Source: Bdellovibrionota bacterium
GTDB lineage: Bacteria; Bdellovibrionota_G; JALEGL01; DATDPG01
Direction of reading: 5' to 3'
DNA length: 59,569 nt
Assembly: GCA_035292885.1 (NCBI GenBank)
Contig: DATDPG010000019.1
Location: 1 to 59,569, forward strand
How positions within the stretch are numbered: the first letter of the stretch is position 1; the number at the start of each line of letters is the position of its first letter. The notes beneath the pieces are model-generated. The model searched no databases and was not told where the DNA came from. It saw only the letters and a list, made by a program, of their open reading frames with translations. Shown one piece after another: positions 1 to 9,442 of this stretch. Position numbers and translations under genes: made by a program.

Positions 1-395
1 AACATCTGGAGAAGTGTTACCCGGAGGAAGGGTGCGGTTTTCTTATCGGCCGTGCGGTTGAAGGAGACCGACGGGTAATTCGAGTTCAACCTTCTCAAAA
101 TTATGGAGGCGAAAGCCGCGGGCGGCGCTATTCGATTGACCCGAAAGAATTCATGATGGCTGATCAAGGGGCTCGCGCCGATCATCTGGATATCGTTGGA
201 ATCTACCACTCTCATCCCGATCATCCGGCAGCGCCGAGCGAGTTCGATCGGGTAAACGCGTGGGTAGGTTACTCGTACGTCGTTGTGGGGGTTGAAAAAG
301 GGAAGTCCAAGGGATTTACTTCATGGACGATGAATCGAGAGAATGGGGAATTTTTAAGTGAAGAGATCCGAAGGGAGAACGAATATGTCGATTAA
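1..395 (+). CDS. JAMM/MPN+ metalloprotease (M67 family, Mec-like), 5' partial
   Basis: The reading frame is open from base 3 and runs off the left edge, so the true start is missing. The visible 130 residues carry the JAMM signature: a catalytic glutamate in PEEGCGFL near the left end, then YHSHPDHPAAPSEFD, the H-x-H-x7-S-x2-D zinc site, at about bases 207-251. Bacterial members of this family (Mec+ of Mycobacterium) cleave cysteine or a precursor off the C-terminus of a ubiquitin-like sulfur carrier. The next gene encodes such a carrier and overlaps this one by 11 bp, which supports the same pairing. The substrate (cysteine, methionine or another thiolated product) cannot be read from the sequence; no cysM-like synthase lies downstream, though one could sit upstream of the window. 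Confidence 0.88.
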   Translation, partial: HLEKCYPEEGCGFLIGRAVEGDRRVIRVQPSQNYGGESRGRRYSIDPKEFMMADQGARADHLDIVGIYHSHPDHPAAPSEFDRVNAWVGYSYVVVGVEKGKSKGFTSWTMNRENGEFLSEEIRRENEYVD

Positions 396-660
396 AGTAC
401 TGATCCCCACTCCGCTCCGAGCCTACACGGCAGAAAAGGACAGCCTCGAAATGGCGGGGAACACGGTAGGCGAAGTCCTGCGAAACATGACCGCGCAATA
501 TGCGGATCTCAGGAAACATCTTTTTGATGACAAAGGAGTTCTCCGAAACTTTGTGAACGTTTATCTGAATGACGAAGATGTGCGCTTCTTAAAAAAGGAC
601 GCCACGCCGCTCAAGGATGGCGATACCCTGACGATCGTTCCGTCGATAGCGGGAGGATGA
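385..660 (+). CDS. ThiS/MoaD/CysO-like ubiquitin-fold sulfur carrier
   Basis: A 91-residue protein of beta-grasp carrier size ending in Gly-Gly, the tail that is adenylated and thiocarboxylated by an E1-like enzyme. I place the start at ATG 385 because AAGGGAG lies just upstream; the frame is open further 5' but that part is covered by the protease gene. It overlaps the protease stop by 11 bp and its own TGA overlaps the ATG of the next gene, so all three are likely one translationally coupled operon. The Phe-Val-Asn-Val-Tyr-Leu-Asn segment followed by a Gly-Asp-rich stretch before the final Ile-Ala-Gly-Gly is typical of the family. Whether it serves cysteine, molybdopterin or thiamine synthesis is not decidable from sequence; the protease neighbour favours a CysO-like role. 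Confidence 0.88.
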   Translation: MSIKVLIPTPLRAYTAEKDSLEMAGNTVGEVLRNMTAQYADLRKHLFDDKGVLRNFVNVYLNDEDVRFLKKDATPLKDGDTLTIVPSIAGG

Positions 661-1802
661 GGAAAATGTCGCTGTCGCAAGAAGAGGTCCAAAGGTACAG
701 CCGCCATCTCATCATGCCGGAGGTCGGGACGGAGGGACAGGAGCGCTTGAAACAAGCATCGGTCCTGATGATCGGCGCCGGGGGGCTCGGCGCTCCTCTC
801 GGTCTTTACTTGACCGCGGCGGGCATCGGACGGATCGGCATTCTCGATTTTGATCGCGTGGACGCCTCGAACCTGCACCGTCAAGTCATCTATGGAACGG
901 ACGATGTGGGCCGTTCCAAACTGGGTGCCGCGAAGGATCGACTCGCGAACATGAATCCCAACGTTGTGATCGAAACGCATGAGACAAAGCTCACTTCGGA
1001 AAATGCCATGGAGATCATCGGACGATACGACATCGTTGTGGACGGTACGGACAATTATCCGACGCGGTATCTGGTGAACGACGCCTGCGTGTTGCTGAAG
1101 AAGCCGAACGTGTATGGCTCCATCTTTCGTTTCGAGGGGCAGGCATCGGTGTTTGATGCCACGCGAGGGCCATGCTACCGCTGCCTTTATGCCGTCCCTC
1201 CGCCTCCCGGACTTGTCCCGAGCTGCGCGGAAGGAGGTGTCCTGGGAATTCTTCCTGGGGTCATCGGCACGATTCAGGCGACGGAAACGGTGAAACTGAT
1301 TTTGGGCCGCGGAGAATCGTTGATCGGCCGCCTTCTTCTTTACGATGCGCTTTCGATGAAGTTCCGAGAGCTCAAATTACGAAAGAACCTGGAATGTCCG
1401 ATCTGCTCCGACCGGCCGACGATCACAAAATTGATCGATTACAACGAATTTTGCGGGATTCGACCGGATCCGGTGGTGGAAGAGGCGTTCGAGATTACGC
1501 CTCAAGAGCTGAAAACTCGGATCGATCGAGGGGACAAGTTCGTTCTTCTTGATGTCCGGGAAGCGAACGAGTACTCGATTTGTCATTTGGAGGGGGCGAA
1601 ACTCATTCCGCTGCGTGAGGTGCCGAACCGTCTGAATGAACTGAACCTGGGCGAGGAAATCATTGCGTATTGCAAAATGGGGAAACGCTCGCAAACCGCC
1701 GCCGACCAACTTCGCAAAGCCGGATTTAAAAAAGTCATGAGCCTAAAGGGCGGAATCAACGCCTGGTCGAATGAAATCGATCCGTCCGTTCCAAAATATT
1801 GA
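657..1802 (+). CDS. moeB: MoeB/ThiF-family adenylyltransferase with C-terminal rhodanese domain
   Basis: 381 residues. The N-terminal two thirds is an E1-like adenylation domain: nucleotide-binding GAGGLG near residue 41, DNYPTRY, the CYRC and CPIC pairs that hold zinc, and VPSCAEGGVLG before the second helix. The last ~110 residues are a rhodanese domain with LLDVREANEY and a persulfide-type loop CKMGKRS. MoeBR/MoeZ proteins adenylate the Gly-Gly tail of a sulfur carrier and then transfer sulfur from the rhodanese cysteine to it. The ATG at 657 overlaps the stop of the carrier gene; an internal ATG at 666 is the alternative. In context it activates the carrier encoded just upstream. The next 280 bases hold no gene. 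Confidence 0.9.
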   Translation: MRKMSLSQEEVQRYSRHLIMPEVGTEGQERLKQASVLMIGAGGLGAPLGLYLTAAGIGRIGILDFDRVDASNLHRQVIYGTDDVGRSKLGAAKDRLANMNPNVVIETHETKLTSENAMEIIGRYDIVVDGTDNYPTRYLVNDACVLLKKPNVYGSIFRFEGQASVFDATRGPCYRCLYAVPPPPGLVPSCAEGGVLGILPGVIGTIQATETVKLILGRGESLIGRLLLYDALSMKFRELKLRKNLECPICSDRPTITKLIDYNEFCGIRPDPVVEEAFEITPQELKTRIDRGDKFVLLDVREANEYSICHLEGAKLIPLREVPNRLNELNLGEEIIAYCKMGKRSQTAADQLRKAGFKKVMSLKGGINAWSNEIDPSVPKY

Positions 1803-2082
1803 CCGGTGCCCCCGGGGCGTTCCCATTCCGAGTATGAGGTGAAAGCCGAAAGGGAGGCATGCGTCTTGGCCGGGCGGCCCGTGCAAACGACAAGACTACC
1901 CAAAAATTGGTCGCATTCGTGCTCGACGTGGTCCCGAACGTCACAAGATTTTGTGATCCGCTTTTGAGCCAAACTGCACGCCAATTTTTCTTCGCGCCAT
2001 TTTTGGCTAGACGGCTCCCTTCTAAAGTATTGATAGCCTGATAACATCACAACACGCGCGGCGTATTTAAAGAGGAGGGTTC

Positions 2083-4215
2083 ATGGATTCCGCGGAAACT
2101 TCCGTACCGGCTGTCATGGATGAACAGGACGTCAGAGTTCTCTTCAATATTCTCACCGCGGCTCAGTATTGCAGAAATCTTGACGAGCTCTTGGATCGTT
2201 GCCTCAAAGCGGTTGTTGAACTCCCGGGACTTGAAATCGAATCCAAGGGCGGCATTTTTCTTGTCGATGAGAAGGAGAAGCGGCTCAAGTTAGCAAGGTC
2301 GTACGGTTCCTTTACGGATGAATTTCTCGCCAAGGAAGCCGTCATTCCCATGGGCGCTTGCCTGTGTGGCCGGGTCGCCCAGTCCGGTGAAAGTATCGTA
2401 AGCAATAGCTCTTTTACCGATAAGCGTCACGAACACACCTTCGCCGGAATGACGGAGCATGGGCATTACATCTTGCCCATCAAGTCGAATGGAAAAACCA
2501 TCGCAGTCATGTTCCTTTATACCGATAAAGACCCGCCATTTCAGGCTCGCCGCCTCAAGTTACTGGAGGCGATCGCCGGCTATCTCGGCATGGCCATTGA
2601 AAGATTCCTGGAGTTTCAGGCCCGCACCCAAGCGGAAGCTCTGGCGCGGACAAAGGACTCGTTCTTTGCAAACATGAGCCATGAGATACGAACACCCTTG
2701 AACGGTATCATGGGTATGGCCGGACTGCTTCTCGACACAAAGTTGGATAACGAACAACGTGAATATGTTGAAAGTGTCACCAAGAGCGCGGAATCATTGT
2801 TGCGAATCATTAATGATGTCCTCGATTTTGCGAAGATGGAATCAGGTAAGCTGGAGATTGAGGCCGTGGACTGTTCCTTGCGCACGATTGTCGAGGAGGT
2901 CGTCGAAATGATGGCATTGCAGGCATTCGAAAAGCGCGTCGAGTTGCTCTGCGATCTTGACACTCTTCTTCCCGAAGGAGTTCGAACGGATCCGTTAAGG
3001 CTTCGGCAGATTCTCGTCAACCTTATATCGAATGCCGTGAAATTTACGGAAGAGGGGGAAGTCAGTCTCTCGGTGCGACCCGTGGACCGGCAAGGGGAGT
3101 ATATGACGATCCGATTCACGGTTAAGGATACGGGAATCGGCATCCCGGAAGACAAGCAAGATCGTCTGTTTGAAGAGTTTTTTCAGGCCGATGGCGGGAC
3201 AACAAAAAAATACCAAGGGACGGGACTCGGGTTGGCCATTACGCGCAAACTTGCGCAGCTGCTTGGCGGCGAGATTTCTTTTAAGAGCTCCGCCGGGCAA
3301 GGGAGCGAATTCTGGTTCGACCTCAAGCTGCAGATCATTGCGAAAGATCGACAGGAAATGCTCCATTCCTTCAAGTCATTAAGGGATAGAAAGATACTGA
3401 TCGTGGATGACAATGCCACGAATCGCCAAATTCTGAAGCGACAACTTGAGATGGTCGGCGCTAAAGTCAGCACCGCAAAAGATCCCACCGCCGGGCTGAT
3501 GTTGCTTTACAAATCGGTTAGTGAACACGCTCCTTTTGCCGCGGCGATTTTGGATTTCCAGATGCCGGACATGAACGGCGAGGAGATGGGGAAGGCGATC
3601 AAAAACGACGCCTTGCTGCAAGACACGCCGCTGGTGATGCTAACTTCAGCCGGCGACATCGGGGAAAAGAGCCGATTTAAGAACATTGGTTTTGATGCTT
3701 TTTTGACGAAACCGGTTAAGCGCTACACGCTCTATGAGTGCCTCGAAGCGATCTTCCATCGTGAAGTACCGCCGGCGCCTGAGGAAAGTGAAAGGCCCTT
3801 GCCGCCAACGACCGCCGTCGCGACGAGGCTGAGTATTCTCGTGGCGGAGGATAATGTTATTAACCAGAAAATCATCCTGGCACTTTTGAAAAGGATGGGT
3901 CACGAGGCCGATCTAGCTGAAAACGGCGTCCAAGCCATCTTCGCGGCGGGTCATAAGAAATACGACCTCATTCTTATGGACTGTCAAATGCCCGAAATGG
4001 ACGGTTTCCAGGCGACAAAGCGGATCCGTGAGAGCAACAACCCAAATGCGCATACTAAAATCGTCGCCTTGACAGCCTATGCGATGAAGGGCGACGAACA
4101 GAAGTGTCTCGATTCGGGCATGAATGGCTATATTTCGAAACCGGTCAAACCGGAGAGGCTCTCGGAACTCATCCACCAACACGCGCTCTCGATCGCGAGT
4201 GAAGGGGCAGGGTAA
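2083..4215 (+). CDS. Hybrid sensor histidine kinase (GAF-HisKA-HATPase-REC-REC)
   Basis: 710 residues, no membrane segment, so a cytoplasmic sensor. Order: GAF-like domain (about residues 20-180), HisKA with the phospho-acceptor His in [12 protein letters not shown] (about 205), HATPase_c with DTGIGIP and GTGLGLAI boxes (about 310-430), then two receiver domains. Receiver 1 has LIVDDN, Asp in [11 protein letters not shown] and Lys in FLTKPV; receiver 2 has [17 protein letters not shown] and YISKPV, so both keep the acidic pocket, phospho-Asp and Lys. Start ATG 2083 is preceded by AAAGAGGAGGG. A second hybrid kinase starts 12 bp after the stop. There is no output domain, so signal must leave by phosphorelay to a partner encoded elsewhere. 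The GAF ligand is unknown. Confidence 0.93.
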   Translation: MDSAETSVPAVMDEQDVRVLFNILTAAQYCRNLDELLDRCLKAVVELPGLEIESKGGIFLVDEKEKRLKLARSYGSFTDEFLAKEAVIPMGACLCGRVAQSGESIVSNSSFTDKRHEHTFAGMTEHGHYILPIKSNGKTIAVMFLYTDKDPPFQARRLKLLEAIAGYLGMAIERFLEFQARTQAEALARTKDSFFANMSHEIRTPLNGIMGMAGLLLDTKLDNEQREYVESVTKSAESLLRIINDVLDFAKMESGKLEIEAVDCSLRTIVEEVVEMMALQAFEKRVELLCDLDTLLPEGVRTDPLRLRQILVNLISNAVKFTEEGEVSLSVRPVDRQGEYMTIRFTVKDTGIGIPEDKQDRLFEEFFQADGGTTKKYQGTGLGLAITRKLAQLLGGEISFKSSAGQGSEFWFDLKLQIIAKDRQEMLHSFKSLRDRKILIVDDNATNRQILKRQLEMVGAKVSTAKDPTAGLMLLYKSVSEHAPFAAAILDFQMPDMNGEEMGKAIKNDALLQDTPLVMLTSAGDIGEKSRFKNIGFDAFLTKPVKRYTLYECLEAIFHREVPPAPEESERPLPPTTAVATRLSILVAEDNVINQKIILALLKRMGHEADLAENGVQAIFAAGHKKYDLILMDCQMPEMDGFQATKRIRESNNPNAHTKIVALTAYAMKGDEQKCLDSGMNGYISKPVKPERLSELIHQHALSIASEGAG

Positions 4216-4227
4216 GAGGAAGGCACA

Positions 4228-6054
4228 ATGATAGCGCGACACTATCGAAAGGTCTTTGGAGTTAGGTGGCCGGTCAGCTTTGATCCTCGTGAAGCGGTTT
4301 TTTGGTTCAATTTCGGGTGGGTGGCCCTCATGGTTTTCTTGGTTCTCGGGGGGCTGCACGTATCGGGGGAACGATTTCTCCATAGATTGGGCCCGTATCA
4401 CTGGCTGATCGAGGCTCTTTGCATCGTTTCCGTGCTTCTTCCCACGGCATATTTTTTTCTCATGCAACCGCTCAGGAGAACGCTGGAGCAGCGAAACTCT
4501 CTTACGACAGCCATCGAGAAGAGCGGAAATATTTTCGTTATCGTAGACAAAGCGGGAAACGTCAAATACGCCAATGACCGTTTCATGGATGTGAATGGAT
4601 ATTCTAAAGAAGACCTGCCGAGCTTGAACTGGAGGTCCTTTCTATTTTCGGATGGAACGTCTCAGGCGGAAGCCGACCTTCTCCATGCGATCGAAAAAGG
4701 AGAGTACTGGTCGGGCGAACTTCGCTTTAAAAAGAAAAATGATGAAATAGGCGAGCAATACGGAGTTGTTTCAGGCGTGAGGAACGAAGCGGGAGCGATC
4801 GAGCGGTATCTTATTCTCAGTCAGGATATCACTGAACAACAGCGGGCAAAGGCGGAGAAAGTTCAGCTTGAGGAGGAGCTTCGCCAGGCTCAAAAGATGG
4901 AGTCCTTCGGCCGATTGGCGGGAGGAATCGCGCACGATTACAATAATATTCTCTCGGTTATCTTAAATTACGGAGACTTCGTCTCTCAGCAACTGAACGG
5001 CCAGGACCCGGTCAGGGCGGATGTTGAAGAGATTCGACAAGCCGCCCTGCGGGCTGTAGGCCTGACCCGAAGGCTTCTGATCTTCAGCCGCCGAGATCTC
5101 CCGAAGGTTGAGACCTTGTGCGTAAACGACGTCGTGCGAGAAATGGAAAAAATCCTCCGAAGGACGATTGGCGAGGATATCACTCTTAAGACCGATCTTG
5201 CCGATGATCTGAACGATATAAACATGGACCGCGGGCATTTAGAGCAAATCCTCATGAATTTTTTCACGAACTCGCGTGATGCGATGCCCTCGGGGGGGAA
5301 GATTGTAATTGAGACTTCAAATGTGTCCGTGGATGAGGCCTATGCAAGCCAGCGAAAAGGAGTGACGCCGGGAGAATACGTTCAGTTGAGCGTGAGTGAC
5401 AACGGGATCGGCATGAATGCAGAAACAGCGGCTCGCATTTTCGAGCCGTTTTTCACCACCAAGCCCAGCGACAAAGGGACGGGGTTGGGTTTGTCGGTGG
5501 TCTACGGAATCATCAAACAATCGCTGGGGAATGTTTGGGTCTATTCGGAGCCGGCCAAGGGAACGACGTTTAAGGTGTTGTTGCCGGTTACCAAGACGCA
5601 TATTGCGCGTGTCGCAACGGAAGCGCAGCCCGCTGTTTCCGCGGGCAACGGGGAGCTTGTGTTGCTGGCGGAAGACGATCCGAAAGTGCGTAATATCACT
5701 CGCCGGATCTTAGAAATGGGTGGTTACAGGGTTTTGCCGGCGGAAGATGGGATGGATGCGTTTCACCTCTTTGAAACACAACGAAAAAAGCCTGATTTAG
5801 TCGTGACAGACATTATCATGCCGCAAATTTCAGGACCCCTTTTGGTGAAAAAACTGCGCGCGATTGATCCAAAAGTTAAGGTCCTTTTTATGTCCGGCTA
5901 TTCCGGATCGGTGATCGAACACCATGAGATTCTCGAATCGAAAGAAATGTTTCTTCAAAAACCGTTCACCCGAAAGGAGTTGTTAGAGAAGGTCAATCAA
6001 ATCTTGAGACAAGATATCGCTCGCCGACGCGCCGGTTCTCCCAAGCTCGTTTAA
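4228..6054 (+). CDS. Membrane-anchored PAS hybrid histidine kinase with C-terminal receiver
   Basis: 608 residues. Two hydrophobic helices (about residues 25-48 and 60-80) anchor the protein with a very short loop between them. A PAS domain follows (about 90-210; DKAGNVKYANDRF), then a coiled linker, a dimerisation/phospho-acceptor region of the NtrB-like type with GRLAGGIAHDYNNIL (His near 236), a HATPase_c domain (DNGIGM, GTGLGLSV), and a receiver domain with LLAEDD, VVTDIIMPQISG and the Lys of FLQKPF. It lies 12 bp after another hybrid kinase with the same strand and is likely cotranscribed. No HTH-bearing response regulator is adjacent. The stop is directly followed by AAGGAGGT, which sits too close to the next ATG (6062) to be an obvious start signal. 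Confidence 0.93.
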   Translation: MIARHYRKVFGVRWPVSFDPREAVFWFNFGWVALMVFLVLGGLHVSGERFLHRLGPYHWLIEALCIVSVLLPTAYFFLMQPLRRTLEQRNSLTTAIEKSGNIFVIVDKAGNVKYANDRFMDVNGYSKEDLPSLNWRSFLFSDGTSQAEADLLHAIEKGEYWSGELRFKKKNDEIGEQYGVVSGVRNEAGAIERYLILSQDITEQQRAKAEKVQLEEELRQAQKMESFGRLAGGIAHDYNNILSVILNYGDFVSQQLNGQDPVRADVEEIRQAALRAVGLTRRLLIFSRRDLPKVETLCVNDVVREMEKILRRTIGEDITLKTDLADDLNDINMDRGHLEQILMNFFTNSRDAMPSGGKIVIETSNVSVDEAYASQRKGVTPGEYVQLSVSDNGIGMNAETAARIFEPFFTTKPSDKGTGLGLSVVYGIIKQSLGNVWVYSEPAKGTTFKVLLPVTKTHIARVATEAQPAVSAGNGELVLLAEDDPKVRNITRRILEMGGYRVLPAEDGMDAFHLFETQRKKPDLVVTDIIMPQISGPLLVKKLRAIDPKVKVLFMSGYSGSVIEHHEILESKEMFLQKPFTRKELLEKVNQILRQDIARRRAGSPKLV

Positions 6055-6146
6055 GGAGGTAATGTTTGATCCGGAGATAGACGGCACGCCACTTGGCGCG
6101 GCGTTGTCGCTGGTATCTCTTCTCGCAAAGGCGTAGAAGGGTCGGG

Positions 6147-8420
6147 ATGAACGAGCCGGCGGGCACGTCGAATATCAAGCGGATCGTGGCGATCGGCGAT
6201 TACCTCCCACGCCAATGTGGCATCGCGACGTTCACGACGGATCTCTGCGAGGCCCTTTCAACCCAGTTCCCCAATACCGATGTGTTTGCCGCCCCTGTGA
6301 ATGATACGGACGAGGGGTACGACTATCCTTCCCGCGTCCGTTTTGAGATCGCCCAGGACGATCTTTCCTCCTATCGGCGTGCCGCCGATTTTCTCAACAT
6401 CAACAATGTGGATGTGGTTTGTGTGCAGCACGAATACGGGATCTATGGGGGGAAGGCGGGAAGCCACATCCTGGCGCTCTTGAGTGAACTCCGGATGCCG
6501 GTGGTCACGACTCTCCATACGATTTTGGAGAACCCGGACCCGAATCAGAAAAAAGTGATGGAAGAACTCACGCGGCTCTCGGACCGTCTGGTGGTGCTGA
6601 GCCAGCGGGGCGTGAAGTTTCTCGAAGAGATCTACCATGTCCCGTCGAACCGGATCCAGATGATCCCCCACGGGGCACCCGACGTCCCGTTTGTGGATCC
6701 CAATTTTCACAAGGACCGCTTCGGTGTGGAGGGGAAGACCGTCCTTCTCACGTTCGGGCTGCTCTCGCCCAGCAAGGGGATCGAGTATGTGATCGAGGCC
6801 CTTCCGGCGATTCTGGAGCGATACCCGAACCTGGTCTTCATCGTCGTCGGGGCGACTCATCCGAATGTGCTGAAGGAAGATGGCGAACTGTACCGCCTGC
6901 AACTGGAGCGGCTGGCCGCGGACCTGGGCGTGAATCAAAACGTCGTTTTCCACAATCGTTTTGTGGATATCGAGGAGTTGGTGGAGTTCATCGGGGCCGC
7001 GGATCTCTACGTGACGCCTTATTTGAACCGCGAGCAGATCTGCTCGGGAACGCTCGCTTATACGGTGGCGGCCGGCAAACCCGTGATCTCCACGCCGTAC
7101 TGGTACGCCGAGGAACTCCTCGCCGACGGCCGCGGAATCCTGGTTCCCTTCCGAGACGCGCAGGCCATCGCGGGTCGAGTGATCGAGCTCCTTCAGACGG
7201 AAGCCGACCGGCATGCCATCCGGAAACGGGCGTATCTTTTCGGCCGGGAGATGATCTGGTCGAAAGTGGCCGCCGGATACATGCAGACGTTCGAAGAGGT
7301 GCGTGAGCATCGGAGGCGGCGGCCGAAGCCCTTTTCGGTCCGGACGCTGGATCAAAGGCCCGCCGAATTACCTCCGTTGTCCCTGAATCATCTGAACCGG
7401 CTCACCGATGAAACCGGCCTTTTTCAGCATGCGATTCACACCATCCCCAACTATCGTGAGGGGTACACCACGGATGACAACACGCGGGGCTTGATCCTTA
7501 CGGTACTTCTCGAGGACCTTGGGGAGGAAGAAGAGGTTCAGGAAACGGAAGATCTGCCGGCTCGGTATCTGGCTTTTGTCTCTTACGCGTACAATCCCGA
7601 AAACGGACGTTTCCGGAATTTTCTCGGATTCGACCGGCGCTGGTCGGAGGAAATGGGTTCGGATGACAGCCACGGGCGGGCTCTCTGGGCCTTGGGGAGC
7701 GTGTCGGGCCGATCGCGGGATTCAGAGCGGGCCGCCCTGGCGGGACAACTTTTCAACACGGCTTTAAAGGCGATGAAAGACTGCACGAGCCCGCGTTCGT
7801 GGGCTTTCACGCTTCTCGGGTTGCACGATTACCTCAAGCGCTATGCCGGCGACCGCGACGCCCGCCAAATGCAGGAGATGCTCGCCGAGCGATTGACGGA
7901 AATGTTCGCCCGCAACGCGTCCGCGGACTGGACATGGTTTGAAGACGTTCTGACGTACTCGAACGCCTCACTCGCCCAGGCGCTCCTTGTTTCGGGTTCC
8001 GCTTTGGGGCGCTCCGCATACATCGAAACGGGGCTTCGGGCGCTTTCGTGGCTTGGCTCCATCCAGGGAGCCAACGAGGGTCACTTCGTTCCGATCGGGT
8101 CTTCTGGATTCTATCGTCGGGGAGGCGACCGGGCGCGCTTTGATCAGCAGCCGATCGAGGCGCAAACCATGGTGTCCGCATACCTGGAAGCGTATCGCAT
8201 CACGGCCGACAAGAAGTGGCGGAAGGATGCGCAGCGCACCTTTGAATGGTTCCTGGGCCGCAACGACCTGAGGCTTCCGCTCTACGATCCCTCCACCGGA
8301 GGTTGCAGGGACGGGCTTCATTCCGATCGCGTCAATCAGAATCAGGGAGCCGAATCGACGTTGGCGTTCTTGATGGCGCTCTTGGAACTCAGGCTGGCCG
8401 ATCAAGTGCTGCAAATTTAA
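6147..8420 (+). CDS. GT4-type glycosyltransferase with long C-terminal helical domain
   Basis: 757 residues from ATG 6147 (GAAGGGTCGGG upstream); the frame is open to a TTG at 6093 but that extension is Arg-rich and unlike the family. Residues 1-400 form a GT-B fold: Rossmann start IKRIVAIGDYLPRQCGIATFT, the nucleotide-sugar domain beginning at LLTFGLLSPSKGIEYV, and the acidic loop around NREQICSGTLAYTVAAGKPVI that binds the donor. The last ~340 residues are unlike GT-B and look alpha-helical, with aromatic-rich stretches such as DWTWFEDVLTYSNASLAQALL and an early NYREGYTTDDNTRGL, which resembles (alpha/alpha)6 glycan-binding barrels. It is followed after 20 bp by a GH130 enzyme, so the pair probably makes and remodels a mannose-containing glycan. 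Donor and acceptor are not readable. Confidence 0.85.
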   Translation: MNEPAGTSNIKRIVAIGDYLPRQCGIATFTTDLCEALSTQFPNTDVFAAPVNDTDEGYDYPSRVRFEIAQDDLSSYRRAADFLNINNVDVVCVQHEYGIYGGKAGSHILALLSELRMPVVTTLHTILENPDPNQKKVMEELTRLSDRLVVLSQRGVKFLEEIYHVPSNRIQMIPHGAPDVPFVDPNFHKDRFGVEGKTVLLTFGLLSPSKGIEYVIEALPAILERYPNLVFIVVGATHPNVLKEDGELYRLQLERLAADLGVNQNVVFHNRFVDIEELVEFIGAADLYVTPYLNREQICSGTLAYTVAAGKPVISTPYWYAEELLADGRGILVPFRDAQAIAGRVIELLQTEADRHAIRKRAYLFGREMIWSKVAAGYMQTFEEVREHRRRRPKPFSVRTLDQRPAELPPLSLNHLNRLTDETGLFQHAIHTIPNYREGYTTDDNTRGLILTVLLEDLGEEEEVQETEDLPARYLAFVSYAYNPENGRFRNFLGFDRRWSEEMGSDDSHGRALWALGSVSGRSRDSERAALAGQLFNTALKAMKDCTSPRSWAFTLLGLHDYLKRYAGDRDARQMQEMLAERLTEMFARNASADWTWFEDVLTYSNASLAQALLVSGSALGRSAYIETGLRALSWLGSIQGANEGHFVPIGSSGFYRRGGDRARFDQQPIEAQTMVSAYLEAYRITADKKWRKDAQRTFEWFLGRNDLRLPLYDPSTGGCRDGLHSDRVNQNQGAESTLAFLMALLELRLADQVLQI

Positions 8421-8440
8421 AACAAGAAACGGAGTGGTGC

Positions 8441-9412
8441 ATGAGCCCGGGGAAAAAGGAATACGACGATCTTTTCGTCCGAAGTGAACGAAATCCCATT
8501 CTTTCGGCCACCGATTGGTCGTATGCCGTAAACACGGTCTTCAACGCCGGGGCCACGCGCCTGGCGGATGGAACCACCCTGCTTCTCTGCCGGGTGGAGG
8601 ACCGCACCGGGCATTCGCATCTCTGCGCCGCGCGCTCGAAGAATGGAGTCGACGGTTGGCAGGTGGATTCTCAGCCGACATTCAAACCCGATCCCGAGAA
8701 TCATCCCGAGGAAGTTTGGGGAATCGAGGATGCCCGGATCACGTATCTCGCGGAATTAAAGAAATATGCGGTCGTGTACACGTCTTTTTCTAGGGGCGGG
8801 CCGGGAGTTTCCATTGGGTTGACGGAAGACTTCCGAACGTTCGAGCGCCTGGGCGTCGTAATGCCTCCCGAAGACAAAGATGCCGCGCTTCTTCCCCATC
8901 GCATCGATGGGAGATGGGTCATGATTCACCGGCCCTCCACGCCGCTTGGGTCGCACATCTGGAGTTCGTATTCGCCCGATCTCCGGCATTGGGGGGACCA
9001 CAAGCTTGTGCTTCAAGCCCGGCGGGGCGCGTGGTGGGACGCCAACAAGATCGGTCTCAACACGCCTCTGATTGAAACGCCGCAAGGTTGGCTGATGATT
9101 TACCACGGCGTGCGACACACGGCCGCCGGAGGTCTCTATCGTTTGGGCCTCGCGCTGTTGGATTTAAAACGTGTGGAACATTGTCTTTTGCGGGGAGAAA
9201 CGTGGATCTTCGGACCCGAAGAGACCTACGAGCGGGAAGGGGATGTAGGCAACGTCGTCTTTCCGTGCGGGCTTACCATCGATCCGGATGGGGACACGAT
9301 TCATCTATATTATGGAGCGGCGGACACGTGCATCGCCTTGGCCAACGCGAGCCTTCAAAAATTATTGAGTTGGCTTGACCAAAACGGCCGCCCCGAACGC
9401 TTTCCGGTGTGA
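8441..9412 (+). CDS. GH130 family glycoside phosphorylase/hydrolase (beta-mannoside type)
   Basis: 323 residues from ATG 8441, with GGAG just upstream; the open frame extends further 5' but that part overlaps the glycosyltransferase. The five-bladed beta-propeller pattern of GH130 is visible in repeated strands, and the catalytic acid Asp sits in VWGIEDARITYL near residue 96. Other conserved pieces are FNAGATRL, RHRI-type basic residues in LLPHRIDGRWVMIHRP, and YHGVRHT. GH130 enzymes phosphorolyse or hydrolyse beta-1,4- or beta-1,2-linked mannosides in the cytoplasm. Coupling to the upstream glycosyltransferase suggests a two-gene module for mannan-type oligosaccharide turnover. Which GH130 subfamily, and so whether phosphate is used, cannot be settled without alignment of the phosphate-binding residues. 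Confidence 0.9.
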   Translation: MSPGKKEYDDLFVRSERNPILSATDWSYAVNTVFNAGATRLADGTTLLLCRVEDRTGHSHLCAARSKNGVDGWQVDSQPTFKPDPENHPEEVWGIEDARITYLAELKKYAVVYTSFSRGGPGVSIGLTEDFRTFERLGVVMPPEDKDAALLPHRIDGRWVMIHRPSTPLGSHIWSSYSPDLRHWGDHKLVLQARRGAWWDANKIGLNTPLIETPQGWLMIYHGVRHTAAGGLYRLGLALLDLKRVEHCLLRGETWIFGPEETYEREGDVGNVVFPCGLTIDPDGDTIHLYYGAADTCIALANASLQKLLSWLDQNGRPERFPV

Positions 9413-9442
9413 GCCTGAGCCGCGCAATCGAATCTCCTAGGA

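Noticed and set aside
1803-2082. Possible riboswitch or tRNA in the gap before the first histidine kinase
   Set aside because: Short inverted repeats exist (for example CGGGC-G-GCCCG), but no cloverleaf or known riboswitch core was recognisable.
6062-6136. 24-codon frame after AAGGAGGT between histidine kinase and glycosyltransferase
   Set aside because: The ribosome site is only about 2 nt from the ATG, too close; no conserved feature in the peptide.
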